In this document: positions 26,801 through 41,300 of the stretch, piece after piece | Position numbering within the stretch: position 1 is the stretch's first letter | Layout of the letters: each line of letters opens with the position of its first letter | Assembly (NCBI GenBank): GCA_963921795.1 | Contig: OY997641.1 | Coordinates: forward strand, 75,356,279-75,420,278 | Length of the DNA stretch: 64,000 bases | Direction: 5' to 3' | Source: Nannobrachium achirus | Taxonomy: Eukaryota; Chordata; Actinopteri; Myctophiformes; Myctophidae | The notes under the pieces: model-generated | Database searches by the model: none | The model's input: the letters and a program-made list of their open reading frames with translations, nothing else | Told to the model about the DNA's origin: nothing | Made by a program: the position numbers and the translations under genes

Positions 26801-29290
26801 ATGGACCCGAGAGACACTGCCCCTGACTCGTGGGAGCAGGAGGACGACGCGGCCGAGGCCGCCGCCGCTGCCGCCGGGGAACAGCGGCTGCTGGAGAACG
26901 CCTTCATGGCGCTCAACGTCAACGCCAAGCCGTTCGTCCCCAACGTCAACGCCGTGGAGTTCGTGCCGGCCTCCTTCTGCACGCTGCCGGCGTCGCCGCC
27001 GCACAGCAACGACAAAGTGGCGGCGCCGGTGTCGTCGGAAACGGGCGACCGGGGAGGAGACGACGAGTCCCCCGGCGGTGAGTTTGAGCCGGTTCTCTCT
27101 CGGGGCGAGGAGTCGCGGTCACGTTGACAGCCTGGGCAGTGGCGTGAGTTCAGCGAAAGCCAAGGTATGGCAACATTACCGGTGGCCGCGCGTGCAGGAC
27201 ACCAGCCATGTTGCCGTACCTTAGCAACAGGCATGATGAATTCAGTTTTTAAGAATTCCGTTTTATTTCCCCCCCTGTAGCCAAGGTATGGCAGCTGCCA
27301 TTGCCATACCCAATTGTCGCCTCTGAACCTGGGTGGGTGGTGGTGGGGGACTCTTACTATCTTTTTACTTGAGTAAAAGTATCAATGCTGCAATGTAGAA
27401 ATAACCCAAAATATACTAAAAGTGATATTGTAAAAGTACAAAAGTATTGGTGTCAAAGTTTACTTGAATCACCAAAAGTCAAGTTGTAAATACTCATTAT
27501 GCAGAATGAATGTCCCATCTCGAGTTATAACAATAGATCTGCTATTTTCAAATGGCCGAAATGCATAGGGCTCAAGGCTGAAGTGGTTAATATAGGCCTA
27601 TGTGTTGTGATAATAATAATAAAAACCCACAAAGTAACTTGTAACTAAACCTTTCAAATAATTGTAGACTGGAGTAAAAGTACAATGTTTGCCTCTGAGA
27701 TGTAGTGGAGTAGAAGTAAATTGGAAATACTCCACTAAGGTAAAACTAAGTAACTCAAAATGTGTACTTATTGTACAGTAATTGACTGAGTAAATGTACT
27801 TGGTTACTTTACACACCACTGCTAGCACCTTAGCTTAGTGGTTAGCATGCTAATACTAAGCTAGCTATGTGCCTCCCAGTAGATGTGTGTGGGGGGGGGG
27901 GGGGGGGGGGGAAGAAAAAGACACGCGTCCCTCGCTGTCGCGATGGCGTCGCTCGCCGACAAACAGGCGCTCGTTGTGGGCGATCAACGCCACCGCCAAA
28001 CCCTGCAGGAAAGCGCTTGATGATGATGATAGTAAGGAAAGCGTCTGCTAGCTTTTTAGCGTGCTTGTTTTGTCTACCAACAACTTTAGGCTGACGCGTC
28101 CGGCCTGGAACTTGCTCATGCACCCGGCGAGCGTCATACTCGACTACTCACGTGTATCTGTCTATGCCATGATGCATCCCCGTTTCAGTGTAACGCTGAC
28201 CGTGATATGGGACTAGTCAACGTTTGTCATTTTAAAGATCCTCAGTTTGATATGCATTAGGTTACAAACCACAATTTGAGACAATCTGCACTGAACAATC
28301 CTCGGTGTTTATTGATTGTACAAATAAATGGACCATTTGACAGCATTACAGACTTGTGTAAGGGTCCATTTTTGGACCCCTGGTTGTCCCCATTCTTACA
28401 TTGAGAACCTGTCTAATATATTTTGTCATAATTAGACCTGGGGAAATGGATTTATATTGGGGACAGTCAGTGAATTGTTTGAATGGCAATTTAAAGTGAT
28501 TTGAATGATCCTCGTTAACATACTCAGTTGGCTGGCGACCTCCTGAGCCCCCCCACTAGGACCCCAGTGGATTGACAGACCTCATTTTAAGAACCACTGT
28601 ATTGAGCTGTATAAACACGTTATATGTTCATAACGCTGTTGAAAGCAGATTGTTTGCTGGCTGAATCATGCACTTTCAGAGTTTTTAGCCTGTTGTCCCT
28701 TGTGTGCTGGTGAAAATCCAGAGAACTTCACTATTATTGTGGCCGAAATAATTGCGATTAATGATATTGCCATACAAATATTGCATGCTTAGTTCTCTTA
28801 AAATGCCCCTTTGTTAACTAACCACTTGTATTGCACCCCAGCATCCATATTATGGGGGAACGGAAAAAAGGACAGGCCCAACTCTGGTCCATTGTATCAC
28901 AGACAATTCCACGATAAGTTAAAATCTCTGTGATTCTTGTGTATTTTTTATATTACAATAAATTATAATAATGCTTATACCATCCCCAGTTGTTGACCAC
29001 TTGAACCCCAGCATCCACTTTCTGTGTGGAACATTTGCCAGAATATCAGCAATTTCTGATCTGGAGTGAAAAAAGACTGAACTAGTACAATAGCAAGACA
29101 GGTCTGTTGCACTAAGAATGGAGGTTGTAAGTGGTCAATGAACGTTGAGCTACTTTCTGGGTACCAAGTACGTGTATGTTTGTGAGACTAGTAAAGTCTC
29201 TGTTGAAATGGAGAATAAACTCTATTAGGCTACTTGAACTCTGCTGGTAAAATATGTCCTACTCAACACCTAATCCACCAAAAATGTATA

Positions 29291-29362
<72 letters not shown>

Positions 29363-32300
29363 CTTTTTTTTCTTTTCCATGGCCACTTTTACATAGGTTG
29401 TTGGAGGCATTAGAACGCATTCTGCAAATACTCACTAATACTAGATCTGTTACTGTCCTGATTATCTTAGACTCCACAATACAGTTACGAGGTAATGCTA
29501 CAGTCAGCAGCAGACAAATGATTGACTCTAGAGGTCAAAGCACAAGAACAGATCCCAATAACCTTTACCTATGTACAGAAAACTATTGGAATCCATCACT
29601 CAGACGCATGTCAGATCTATAGTAGTAGTAGTAGTGGAGGCTCCCAAAAGCTCTCCTAAAACGAAGGCCTGTTTGAGTTAAACAAACAAAATAACCAGTA
29701 TTTCTCCTCCTTTTCAGTTGCTGTTGAATCTGTAGCCACCATGGAACTCTCAGAAACACCTGGTATGTATAGACATCAGTGAGGCTCTGTTGTGCTGTTA
29801 TGCTTCATTTATTCTGTCGTACAACGGTGTCGCACACCCACCTTTTCTGGCGTGCAATACCATTATATATATACAATGTATCAGGCTTTTACTATGCCCT
29901 CAGTTGTGATTGGCTACCACCACTGTGCATTGTTTTCCTGTCTTTAGCCCAACGCACAATACTGTCTGTCATGGACAAGGCCCTTTGTGCCTAATGCCAC
30001 AAAGGTAAAATAATCATACAGTATATAAACAAGTGCTTCTCAAACCACCACTTACACCATATATAATTTATTGCGAGTCAAATAGTAAAAATATTAGATC
30101 TACAAACAGAGATGGTAAATCTGCTTATTCGCCAAACATCACATTTGGATGAATGTTCACTTATTATGACATTTATAGATCTCCAGAACAATGATGCTAG
30201 GTTTTGCGTTTGAGTTTTTTAGTCATTATTGATGAAACATTCATGGCCATAACATTCATGCTAGAGATGGACCGATTGCAAAATTCTTGGCCGATACCGA
30301 TCCACCGGTTTTATGAATGTCTGACCTGCCAAAACAGATTTTTCCGATACCGATTTCTTAAGCTAAGTACCAGAAAATAGGGTTGCTCCAATTCCCTTTT
30401 TTTTCAGGCCAAGTAGGCCTACAATACATACTTCAATATGAGTACCAATAATCTAGAAGAACACTAATTCCAAATCAATCACAGTTATCCAAATTCACAG
30501 ACAATATCCAGTCTAATATGACCGTCTGGACTAGGCAGGAGGAAAGCAGGTGACGCATGCTTTTTTTTCCTCCTTTTTGGAGACGACATTGACACAGGAT
30601 TATGGAATATATCCTTACATTGCAAAGGTAATCAGCACCATCTGTATTCTGTAGGCTGCCACCAAGTAGACTGGCTGCTACTTGCTAATGTTTACTTTAG
30701 TCACAGGACCAGAGCATCATGTTGTGCAGTGCCATAGACACAATTAGTATAAAACCGGTATTTATGTCAGTGACCTGCCGGCCACCGACTCGGCCGGTTT
30801 GATATCATACCTGCTGATTTTTTATATTGGCCGATTCCGATTTCCTTCCCTAATTCATGCCCGTAACAAGCACCAGTAATGCAGTGTTTCACCATCATGG
30901 CCATTGCAGTCTTTCATTATTCTTGCATATTAATCAGCTGCCATTTGTACACAAAGATCCTGCAATAGTGCTGATAAGTGTGTGCCAGCTTTGCCCATTT
31001 TTTTATTTTGTTTATTTTTTTATTTTTTAACACAGAACCAAACAATACTCCCCGGCATTGATTCATAAAACAAAAAAGACAATTTTCTATGATTCTGAAA
31101 CGATTCACAAGTTCAAAATTTTCCACAAAAAATCGTTAATAACGATATTTCTTGCTGCGGCTAATGTTGACTTGCTTTCTGAGCTGCCATAGTGGGCTGT
31201 TTCACACACGGTTGTTGCTAAAATGGAGCAGGGAGAAATACAGCCAAGCTATGTCCTTCCTCATTGAATCGTTTGGACGCACTTATGTATATCTGTCCCT
31301 CTCCGTCACTCATTTTTTCTTCCCCTGGCCTCCCTCCCTCTGTATGTCAGCATGGCACTGTGTGGAAGATAACCATGTGATCTTTAGAGCTCTCCCCAAT
31401 GACAAAACAATGTTAACATGCAAGACAATGTTGGTTTAACTAAGATGTTAGCTAGGGAATCTCTTTTTTTTTTTTTTTTTTTTATGGTTAGATTTTCAGC
31501 TTGAATGCAGCCAGGTTAGTCGAGTGCTTTCCCCAGACGTTCAGGAGACAATATAGCACATCCCATAACACCGGAATGATAGCTTAGACCCGACAGGCTA
31601 CTTCCTCGTGAACTTGTTTACTCTGTGTGGGAGGGCTGTTGGTGTGGGATGGTCTGTGATGTGATCAGTAATTCACACTCACAAGGACCCACAAACCACC
31701 CGCAACACTTGGAACCCCTCTTGTTGCCCCTCCTCCTCAACCCCGTCTGACTGGTTCCTCAAGTGAGGAAAGTCTTGAAACACATTTGCAAAGGTAAACT
31801 CACTGGGGGTTTATAGAAAGTAAGGTTGTGAATTACATTAAGTTGAATTACCTTTTCAGAGAAATGTTTATTGGCAAGTATCGTGACGTAAAATGGATAA
31901 AATCGTTTGGAATCAATTGCATTTGTAATCAAATCGTGACGACAAGAATCTAAATTAAGTTGTGGGCTACCAGAAGATTCACACCCCTAGCTGTCGGTAG
32001 ATTTTATACATTACGATAGCCTACATATTTTCCACAAAACGACACAGAAACGTCAGACTGTGTGCATGTGAGAGAAAGAGAGCATCTTGATGCGTAACAT
32101 TACAATGGTGGATTCATGTGAGCGATGGGTTTGAGTGATTGGAAATGCAGTATGTTGGAAGAGGAGCGGCTGGAGGCAGAAAGGTGCTCGGAACTTGTGG
32201 AGACCCCACACCTCTGTTCCGCCATGTCTGCTGATCCTCCTTTCATACAAATGTTGAAGCGAGTCTGTGACTAGGGATGGAGCTCGTTCATTTTTTATTG

Positions 32301-35300
32301 ATAATGAGCACCTCATCGAGCCCGCTTATTGATCCGGGCTTTTATCGGTCCACTATTGAGCATTTTCCAATATTCTGTTTTATTTTTTGGCCTGAATTAG
32401 TGGCTGACCACTATCTAAAATGAAATAAAAATGACAAAAAGTAATTTGCCTATCATTAAAACAACAATTCATTAATGTGCAATATGTTATAAATGGTTAA
32501 TGTGTGCACTATCGTCACTTTAAAAGTGTTATTCTGTCTCCCCGGGCAGCGCCGTTTGGCGGTATCGATACAGTTTTAGACAGACATGTTTGTGCCAGCG
32601 TGGGTGATTAGATTTTATTTCTCGATCGCCTCTTGTCTTGATTGTTTAAACTTGACATCATGGGCCCCTTATGCTCGATAACGGGTTTGACCATCTCAAA
32701 GCTTATTGATACAGGGTCTCAATAAACGTGTTATCGTGTTTGTAATGAGCTCTGGTTTTGAGCTCCATCCCTATCTGTGACTGGTGCAACATTCTGGCCT
32801 TGTTGTACATGCTGTGTGCACGTGCACACACACACGGTCATCCATGACCTGCTGCTGTCACAGAAACTACTACATGTGACAATGACAACTGACCAAAAAG
32901 GAATTGAGGATCTCAGGATCCACACTAGAACACCGTGGCTCCCATGTGTATCTTACACTTATGATAAATTGGGGGATTCCCACCTATGCTTCACCGGGGG
33001 GGGGGGGGGGATTTATACACTTTTGGGTGGTGTTACTGTTACTACATGAGAATTGAACATAAAGGTCCATGCTTGTAAATAATCCAGTTTCTGTAGTGTA
33101 ATGTGTCTCTAAAGAGACCCTAACCTCATATACAACAGACTGTTTGAAAGCGGCCACATCTACAAGATCGAGGCACGTGAGATTGTAGATCTATTTTCAA
33201 AGAATCTTGAAAAAAAAAAAAGAAATGCGAAAGGTTTTGAATGGTATGACTCTTGTATGGGCCAAATAACTAAATGTGGGCGTCCTTGACATGAAAAGGT
33301 TTGAGAACCAGTGAAGTAGACCCTTATTACTAAAGCAGAACCAGTGATGAAGTAGACCCTTATCACTAAAGCAGAACAAACAGGGGACAGCAGGGCTAGA
33401 GCAGCAAGGAGAGATTGCACACCATTTAGTCGATCGCGGATGGCGTTTTCTCAGACTGATAAAATATGCTTTGGCGGCTGTTAATGTACATGTACTGTAT
33501 AGGCTATGGGCAGCTTGCCCAAGTAAAACCTGTGTGTTTGCAATGCTGGTATATTCCACCAGTAAAAGTGACCACTGTGACGATACTAGATAAGGCAGTG
33601 TTCCTCTGTCTCCGTTGTTTATTTGTTTATTGCTAGGGCTGTCACGATTATGACATTTTACACAACGATTAATTGTCACACAAAAAATACCTTACAAAGT
33701 CTTATTTGGGATCCTTTTAGGAAGCGTGTTTAACTGTACTACATTTCAATTGTATTGACTATAAATGGTACTGTTCTCCATTTTTTGTCTAATAAAGTAA
33801 TCAATCAAAAAAACCTCGAATAATTGCAATTAACGATTTAGTTGTGTTTTTGTCGTTGACAATCACATTTCTTTGAAGCTTTGAAGTTGCACATGGTAGA
33901 TATGACACATAACCTAAATATATCGCGATGCAACGCTTTGTGAGCTTGTAGATCTGCTATTTCCACTATATTTTACTTAACAACATGGAAAGGATTATGT
34001 CAAATAATTGCGATTAGACGATTATGTAATAATTGTGAAAGCCCTAGTCTCATGATCCATGTCTGTCACAGCAACTGTTAGAGAAATGCTGCTTGTATCT
34101 ACTCCGACTCCCTTCCTTCCTCTATATAGGTCCATATAAATGCATAATTACTGTGGGCCAGAAACATCATACCTCCATATTTCAGCTTTTTTTTGTTTTT
34201 TGTTTTACTGTAGTAAATTGATGCCCTTCGTCAGGAGCATCGCAAACATGTAGCGAAGATGGCAGAACTACAAGGTCACAACGCATTGTATTGCAAATGC
34301 TTTGTGAGCTTGTCGATAAGCTATTTTACCTATTGAGTTCTCGTGTTTATCTTGTTTTGTTTTTGTGTTGAACCAATGAAACGTATTAACAAGATCTTTG
34401 GACTTTATACAATCATATACTGTAACTACATTGGATCCATCGTAGAATCTGTTTTGGATTTAAAATGTGTGCCACTCGACATCAACAATCTCCTTTTTTG
34501 AAAAAGAGAAAAGCAATCCGAGCACATAAAAAGTTAGCTTTTATTATTTGGTAATGAAATAAAGTACACAGTTTTTATGTCTGTTCCCCTCCTTTTAACT
34601 TTTTGTGTGCTCTGATTGCTCCTCTCTTTTTCAAGTTTTCTCCCACTGATCCTAGAAGCACCCACCACACGTTTTTAACTTTGCATGCTGTTACCTCATG
34701 AGCACCTAGTTTTTCTTGTTCTTCGATCAACTGCTCTGACAAACCAGCTCTGACAAAAAAGGATATACATTGTTGTATTTTAAAACTAAATGTTGACGTG
34801 TTGAGATTGAGAATTAAGTGGTTGACTAGTAGTGCTCAAATGTTTCCATGTCAAGGAAAAATTTACATGTATTTGGCCACGGACCCCCATCTGAAAATGT
34901 GTCGCATTGTGACACATTTTGAGCTTGTATATCGCGCCTTTTCAGATAGCCGATGCATATATAGGGCTGAAGAGGTTTAGATGATTTATGAATGCTATAG
35001 CACCTGATTTAGCTGAGGATCCTCTGGAACCCCACTTCCCGACTTGAAAACCATGTCTTCTTGAATAATCTTTTTTCTGGTGATTCATTATTTGATAATC
35101 TGGTTAGTGGTTACGTAGACGGGTCTGCTCAACAGCCGCACCATGCTGTTTTGCCCCATGTGCTGTTCTGCCAGGGTGTCTGTAGTGACGTGTCTTGGCA
35201 TGATTTCCCCCTAAGAGTTGTTTTAAACGTTACGTGTGGGTGGTGCACACCCCGAAAATAGCCGATCTACATGCTCACGACTCGACGTGTCAAGCTTGTG

Positions 35301-38300
35301 GCAACTAAGAATAAAAAGAGCATATTTAATGTTATACTCAATCTAGTCTCGCGTGGCCAGACTGTTGCCTCCGCGATTTGGTCAAATGCTCCCGGCATAC
35401 AGTCTGGCGCACCGGGGAAGAAACTGCGAGTGCGAGATGAAGCGGAAGTGAAGCCCCCACGTCACTTCCGTTTCAGTCTCACATCACACATATTTATCAT
35501 TATATAAATAAAAATCATATAAGCATGTTTAGCTTGCTGCTCAGCAGAAATGACATTTTAAAATATATTTTTTTGAACGTTAACGTTAATGCCCGTTTTC
35601 GATACTCGCCGTTCGGGAGCTGCTGTTCCAGACTCTATATAGCATTCAGGGATTGTGGAATAGTTGTCTGGCTACGCGAGACTATACTCAATCTAATCTA
35701 TTGACTGTCACTTCAATGCGGAGTCTTGGACCAAAGAGGGAGAGGTAACAAAAAGCACACTAGCCAGGCGGGAGAGGGAGAGGCATTTTAGGCAGCTGGA
35801 AAGTTAAGTCAGCAGCTACCTGTTGATGTTACTGCAGTGGTTGTGGATAGAGCGAGCATCATAAGTGCAGAAGTGACATAGACATACATAAACATGTGTG
35901 TCACAGAAACTGAAGTTTGGTAGGCCCAGCATGATCTAGGTCAGGGTTTCCCGTGATGAGTTATTTTCCCATCTACCCCAACTCTCTTCATGACGCTTTT
36001 GTAAGCTTGTAGATCGGCTATTTTTGGTGAACCTTCTCCCCAGAATAGAGATGCTGGGGATGCCTGGGGTTCAAGTGGTTAAACGTAGTCAGTTCTGATG
36101 GAAACGGATATTTCACCATGACATCTTAGGGAGAAAACGTTGTATATTTACGTAGCATAATATGATATTCTAAAGATTCTAAAATAAATAACAGTGTAAT
36201 TCAGGGGTGCCGTGGAGGAAAAGTTATTAACGGGGGTTCCCTGAGTTTTCAAAAGAAAAAAAGTTTGTAAACCCCTGATCTAGGTAGGCCAATCAGGCAG
36301 GCGAGTCTTTTCCTAACCCAGGGTGCGTTCGGATATAGGAAATGACGGCACTGGTGTGGCCTCTGGTCCCGGAAAAGACGCGCTGCCTGTGATTGCCCGG
36401 TAGTCTCTTTGGGGAAGGTTGGTCACCCAAGGGTTAGGTTTTAGGGTTAGGTTGAGGCATAGTTTTACTGATGTTAGGGTTTGGGTTAGGTTTAGGCATA
36501 GTGGTTAACATTCACCAGGTTAGCATTCACCAGCGTCGGCAGGTTAGCATTTCACCAGCTTAACATTCACCAGCGTCGAACAAATGTTATGTCGTAATAT
36601 CGACACGCTCCCTTGCAACTGCCGAGGCCGCACTGATACAGACAGACAGACATATGGACAGACATACACACGCGGCCAGTTGTTTGAGTGGTTGGCACCT
36701 CTCAAAAAGACCCTGGTGCCGAACAGATGATCTGTTGGTAAGAACATGACAATCATTTACAACCTCAGTTATACTTGTCTAGGGCTGTCACAATTATTAC
36801 ATAATCGTCTAATCGCAATTATTTGACATAATCGCGATTTTTCATAGTCATCGTAATCGTTTCCATGTTGAAAAATAGTGTAAATAGCAGATCTTCAGGC
36901 TCACAGCGTGTCCCATTGTGAGCTTATAGATAGGCTATTTCCACTATCAATGTTCTTTTTTAAGTATAAAGTTGTCAAATATGTCATAATTTCTTTGTAT
37001 ACTTAGGTTATGTGTCATATCTACCATGTGCAACTTCAAAGCCTAAAGGCCAAACAGAAATGTAATTGTCAACGACAAATACACAATTAAATTGTTAATC
37101 ACAATTATTTGAATGACAATTAATCGTCATGTGAACAGCCCTACACTTGTCTCAGCCATCCATGCCTCATCGCGCTTCAGACCAACAGAACTCAGTGGGG
37201 GGTCATACCTTAGGCAAGGCAATAATTTGCTGAGCATGTTTTTGTTCTCGTCTTTCACCCTCGTCACAGAATGAACAACGCAGACTGATGACATCCAATA
37301 GTTATTAAATAATTAACACAAATAATAAATAATACTGCAACTTGGCAAATGGTTGTCCCTGACACAGCATGTACAACAAGGCAATTGGAGACAAAACATG
37401 AAGGGCAGCAACTTAAATGTGTAACATAATGTAGCAAAGAAAGTGGCTACAGCACCTACAGGGCGGTAAATATCTTGTGACGAGACACGCTATCTACCTT
37501 ACTCAGCTACAAGTTATAACCACTTGAGCTCTTGTATCTATAATAAAGAGTAGACCCGTTCTGGTGCTAATACAATAGCACTTCTGGTATTCGTTTTTCT
37601 TCTTGAGTGGACTTAAGTCTGTTATCGCTCCTTCGAGGTGTAGACTTGTGGAGTCGATGGGGGAATTGGAGTTCTTTGAAGCTCTAATTCTAGGGTTATT
37701 CAAGCCCCAAGTTATTGCGCTGTATTGGGTTGGTGATTCGGGAAGGTTTCTTTAACACTTAACTCGATCCTAATACATGACTGGTATATTGCACACAACT
37801 GCTCTCGCTAGTTGTGATTCTACTATTTATAGTCTGAAACATGATGTCATCCTGTAATCATGTTTACCAGTTAAGTCGTTTTCTTTGTTACACATTCTAC
37901 TAAATGAAGAAAAGGGGAAAAAAGGCCATCCAACTGCTGGGGCCTTTTTTAGCCAAGTAAAACACAGGCTCACCAATGTACCTCAAGTCTTGGCTGTTTT
38001 TTACTCAAAAATATAAATGGCCCAGAGTGAAACTAATGTCCTAGGATGCATAAATACTACTGCACCTACTTTGTCACCTTTTTTGACGTCTGTACCCGTA
38101 CTAGACACGTCACACATCAAATGTGGGTTATAGTACTGCTCCCCAAAGAGTAGCGTCATAGCGCTGCCTTTCTCTGGATGACGCGCCTCTCCCTTCGCTG
38201 CGTCACCGGGCAGTTGGCCCCCTCTCCCCTTGTCTGGTCTGTGTGTGCATGGCTCAGTTCATCAATAGTGTTGGTCACATCACATCCACTGGCATTGCTG

Positions 38301-41300
38301 CTGCCTTTTACAGCAGCTCAGCTTTTGTTTGAGTGGAAATCTTTGTCCAAAATAAATGGTTACTTTTCAGAAAATCGATGAAAGAACTTGTGATCCAACA
38401 TAGTTATTATTTTGTTTTATCATTTTTGATCTTGTTAACGTATTACACTGGTTCAATAGTTATAAACCCCCCACACAAACTTAAACATTTTAACTAAGTT
38501 GTATCTGTTCTAAAATAGTACCATTTCATGATAGTGACAGCCCTTTGCGTCATGTCATAGACCTAGGGTCGAGGCCTGTTTTTGTTTGTTTACACATAAT
38601 TTATGTTAATAAGTTGGATTAATGTTTGTGTATTTCCAGACATTCAAATACTTGAACCTGCTTGGTAAACCTCACATTTGCCTCTGTGCTTGGTCTATTG
38701 TTCTCCCGCTACACCAAACGTCTGCCGAAAATAGCCGATCTACAAGCTCACAACTTGTGGTAGTGTGACGTAAAAGTAGTTCCAATCACACACAGATTTG
38801 GCTGTAGTAACTCTTGAGGACCCATGGTCTATACCAGTGGTTTTCAACCTTTTCAGGGCCTGACCCCCAAAAGAATCACATTTTAACTGGGGACCCCGCA
38901 CCCTGACGAGCACTAAGAGTTGAGGAATTACATTTTGTATAAAGTTGAAAGTTTGTTTATTTGACAGGGACAGTACTCATTAATGGACATGTCAGTTTTC
39001 ACTTCAATGTAAATGAGCCAGAGTTAGCCACAGGCTAATTTTCATCTGTAGTCCCTGGACCTTAGTGGTGATCAACCCCCCAATCCAACCCTTGATGCTG
39101 AGTGCCAAGCAGGGAGGCATTTGGGTCCCATTTTTATAGTCTTTGGTATGACCTGGCCGGGGAATTGAACCTCCCAGTCTCAGGGCGGACACTCTAACCA
39201 CAAGGCCACTGAGCTGGTTAGAGAACACGGTTCTATTGTGAAAATAGCAGATCTACATGCTCGCAATGCGAGATCGGCTATTTTCACAATTTCTGCCTGT
39301 AATATTTGCCAATTTGGACAGTGTTTAATTTGTCATTTTAGAGGTATTAAAAAGTCCTTAAATTGTCACTTGTATGGAGGGTATCTGCACATCTAAACAT
39401 TATGGTTGGTTTGTTTACTGTTGAGTGAGAAAACACTTTGGGGACCCCCCAAAATAATTTGGGGCCCCCCCTGGGGGTCCCGAACCACAGGTTAAGAACC
39501 ACTGGTCTATACCTTTAAAATGTTGTTTTCCCAGCGCCGGTGGAGAACGGCGACGCCGAAATGAGCACAGAGGAGACGTGGGACCAGAAAGGACCAGAGC
39601 CAAACGAGGCGGAGCCGGGAGGCGGGACGGGCGACGGGGTGCCAGGCACGGTGGCGCCGGCGACCACGGACGACACGGTGACGTCCCTGGAGGTTATGGA
39701 GGACGAGGAGGAAGTGCCAATCATCCCCAAGGTGGCGGCCATCCCGCCAGACGCTCCCAAGAAGGAGCACGTCAACGTGGTGTTCATAGGACACGTAGGT
39801 GAGTGGCTTGCCTTGGCTTGATTTTCAAGGACCACCCGGTTTGATTTGTTTCACCTGTTTGCATGGAACAGCGGTGCAACACCACATATGAGTACTGCTG
39901 ATCATTATTATTTTTGGGGAATTCTCTATTTCTACGTTTCATTAGTTCGACTAAGGGTTGCGTTTAGTTAGGGTTAGTTTTAGGCATAGTTTTACTGAGG
40001 TTTGGGTTAGGTTTAGACAGTGGTTAACATTCACCAGCGTCAAACAAATAGAACGTCGAACAAATGTTATGTTGCAATATCAACACGCTCCCATTATTTT
40101 AAGATGCTCCATTTTCTGTATATATTTCTTACGTTTCATATTCCCTGTACATCCATTGAAAGAGTTCTGACACGCTCGTTCATGTTACTGCTGTTATGTC
40201 AGAAGATTGTGTGCGCATCTTATGCCTTTATTTCGGCCAGGTGCTGGGCATCAAAACGAGAATCAAGGAAGAGATAAAATATCTGCACACTAATTTCAAT
40301 CTCCCTTTATTTTATGTCGCAACGTTTCGACCTCTTAGCTCTTCTTCAGGCAAATATCTTATCAGATCATATTTGCTTGATGAAGACGATGTTTTCGGAG
40401 CTTGAAAATTGTTTATAGATGTTTTATCTCTTAACTGCCGTTAAGAATTGGTAATAAATGTTCCTGTGCATATTCTACCTTACTACCGGTACATTAGTCA
40501 GTGGGCGTCCTTTCTCTCTCTGGGGCTATTGCTTATCGCTTCATATTCAGGTCAATTCAGTTTGCGCGCACAGTAACTCACCTCAGCATTTTAAATGCCT
40601 CGTCAATAAAGCAAACCAGTGCAGATCAGGATTAGGTGATTGGTGAAGGAAATGAGCGTCTTGCGACTTAACTCGATAGATTGACTGCTGCATCGCCTCC
40701 CAAAAAGAACAGATCTACAGCTAAAGCTATCTGCTATCTATTGCCGCAGTTCAAAGTGTGGATACCTTGAAGATGTGTTGGTTTGTCAAGCTAGCAATAC
40801 TGTTGCATGAGGAAGTATACATTAAAAGTAATGTTACATCAAATGTAAGGATTTGGGAAACCTCTGTAAAATGGACCCAGTAGGGTCCATTTGGTTCTAT
40901 GTTTATGGTCTGAGAACCATAAACCTTAACGCCTTAACGGGTCTGCAACTCAAACGTGGGTTGGGGTCTCCGCATGATTTTGGTATAGTAATCATCAAAC
41001 TATACTATAAAAACTGCTCAAACTTTAGCCAAATTGTCATAATTTTGAATAATTTTTGAAAATAACTGATCTGCAAGCTCAATGCCACTCGTTGAGAGGC
41101 GTGAGCTTGCAGATCGGCTATTTTCAAATGTATCTGTGAAACCAAGACAAACTAATGTAATCCCGCAACACCTACAATTCCAAGTGTCAGGGTGTGGGGT
41201 CCCTAGTTCAAATATGATTATTTTGGGTGATCGCTAGACTCGCTACCTGAAAGGGTTGAGGACCACTGTGTTAAGAGAATATTTGGCACCCTGGTGGTCT

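Larger units (their letters stand above)
38835..39504. mobile_element. hAT-like MITE, family F, copy 1, ending 30 bp before gspt1 exon 3
   Basis: CAGTGGTTTTCAACCTTTTC and GGTTAAGAACCACTG ends; 8-bp duplication GTCTATAC at 38827-38834 and 39505-39512. It contains a SINE and a hairpin module. Confidence 0.92.
29763..39534 (+). other. gspt1 intron 2, remaining sequence
   Basis: The longest intron (9.8 kb). Besides the listed elements it holds a T run (31463-31483), a G run near 32995, weak hairpin copies at 30085 and 34893, a right arm at 33930-33965 within family D, a left arm at 35254-35280, a right arm at 36001-36027 and a left arm at 38726-38750. A repeat with telomere-like GGGTTAGG (36421-36600) recurs at 39950-40095 in intron 3. 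No further exon seen. Confidence 0.55.

Noticed and set aside
36421..36600. Interstitial telomere array
   Set aside because: A few GGGTTAGG-like words are present but no tandem TTAGGG array; the same sequence recurs at 39950-40095 as a dispersed repeat.
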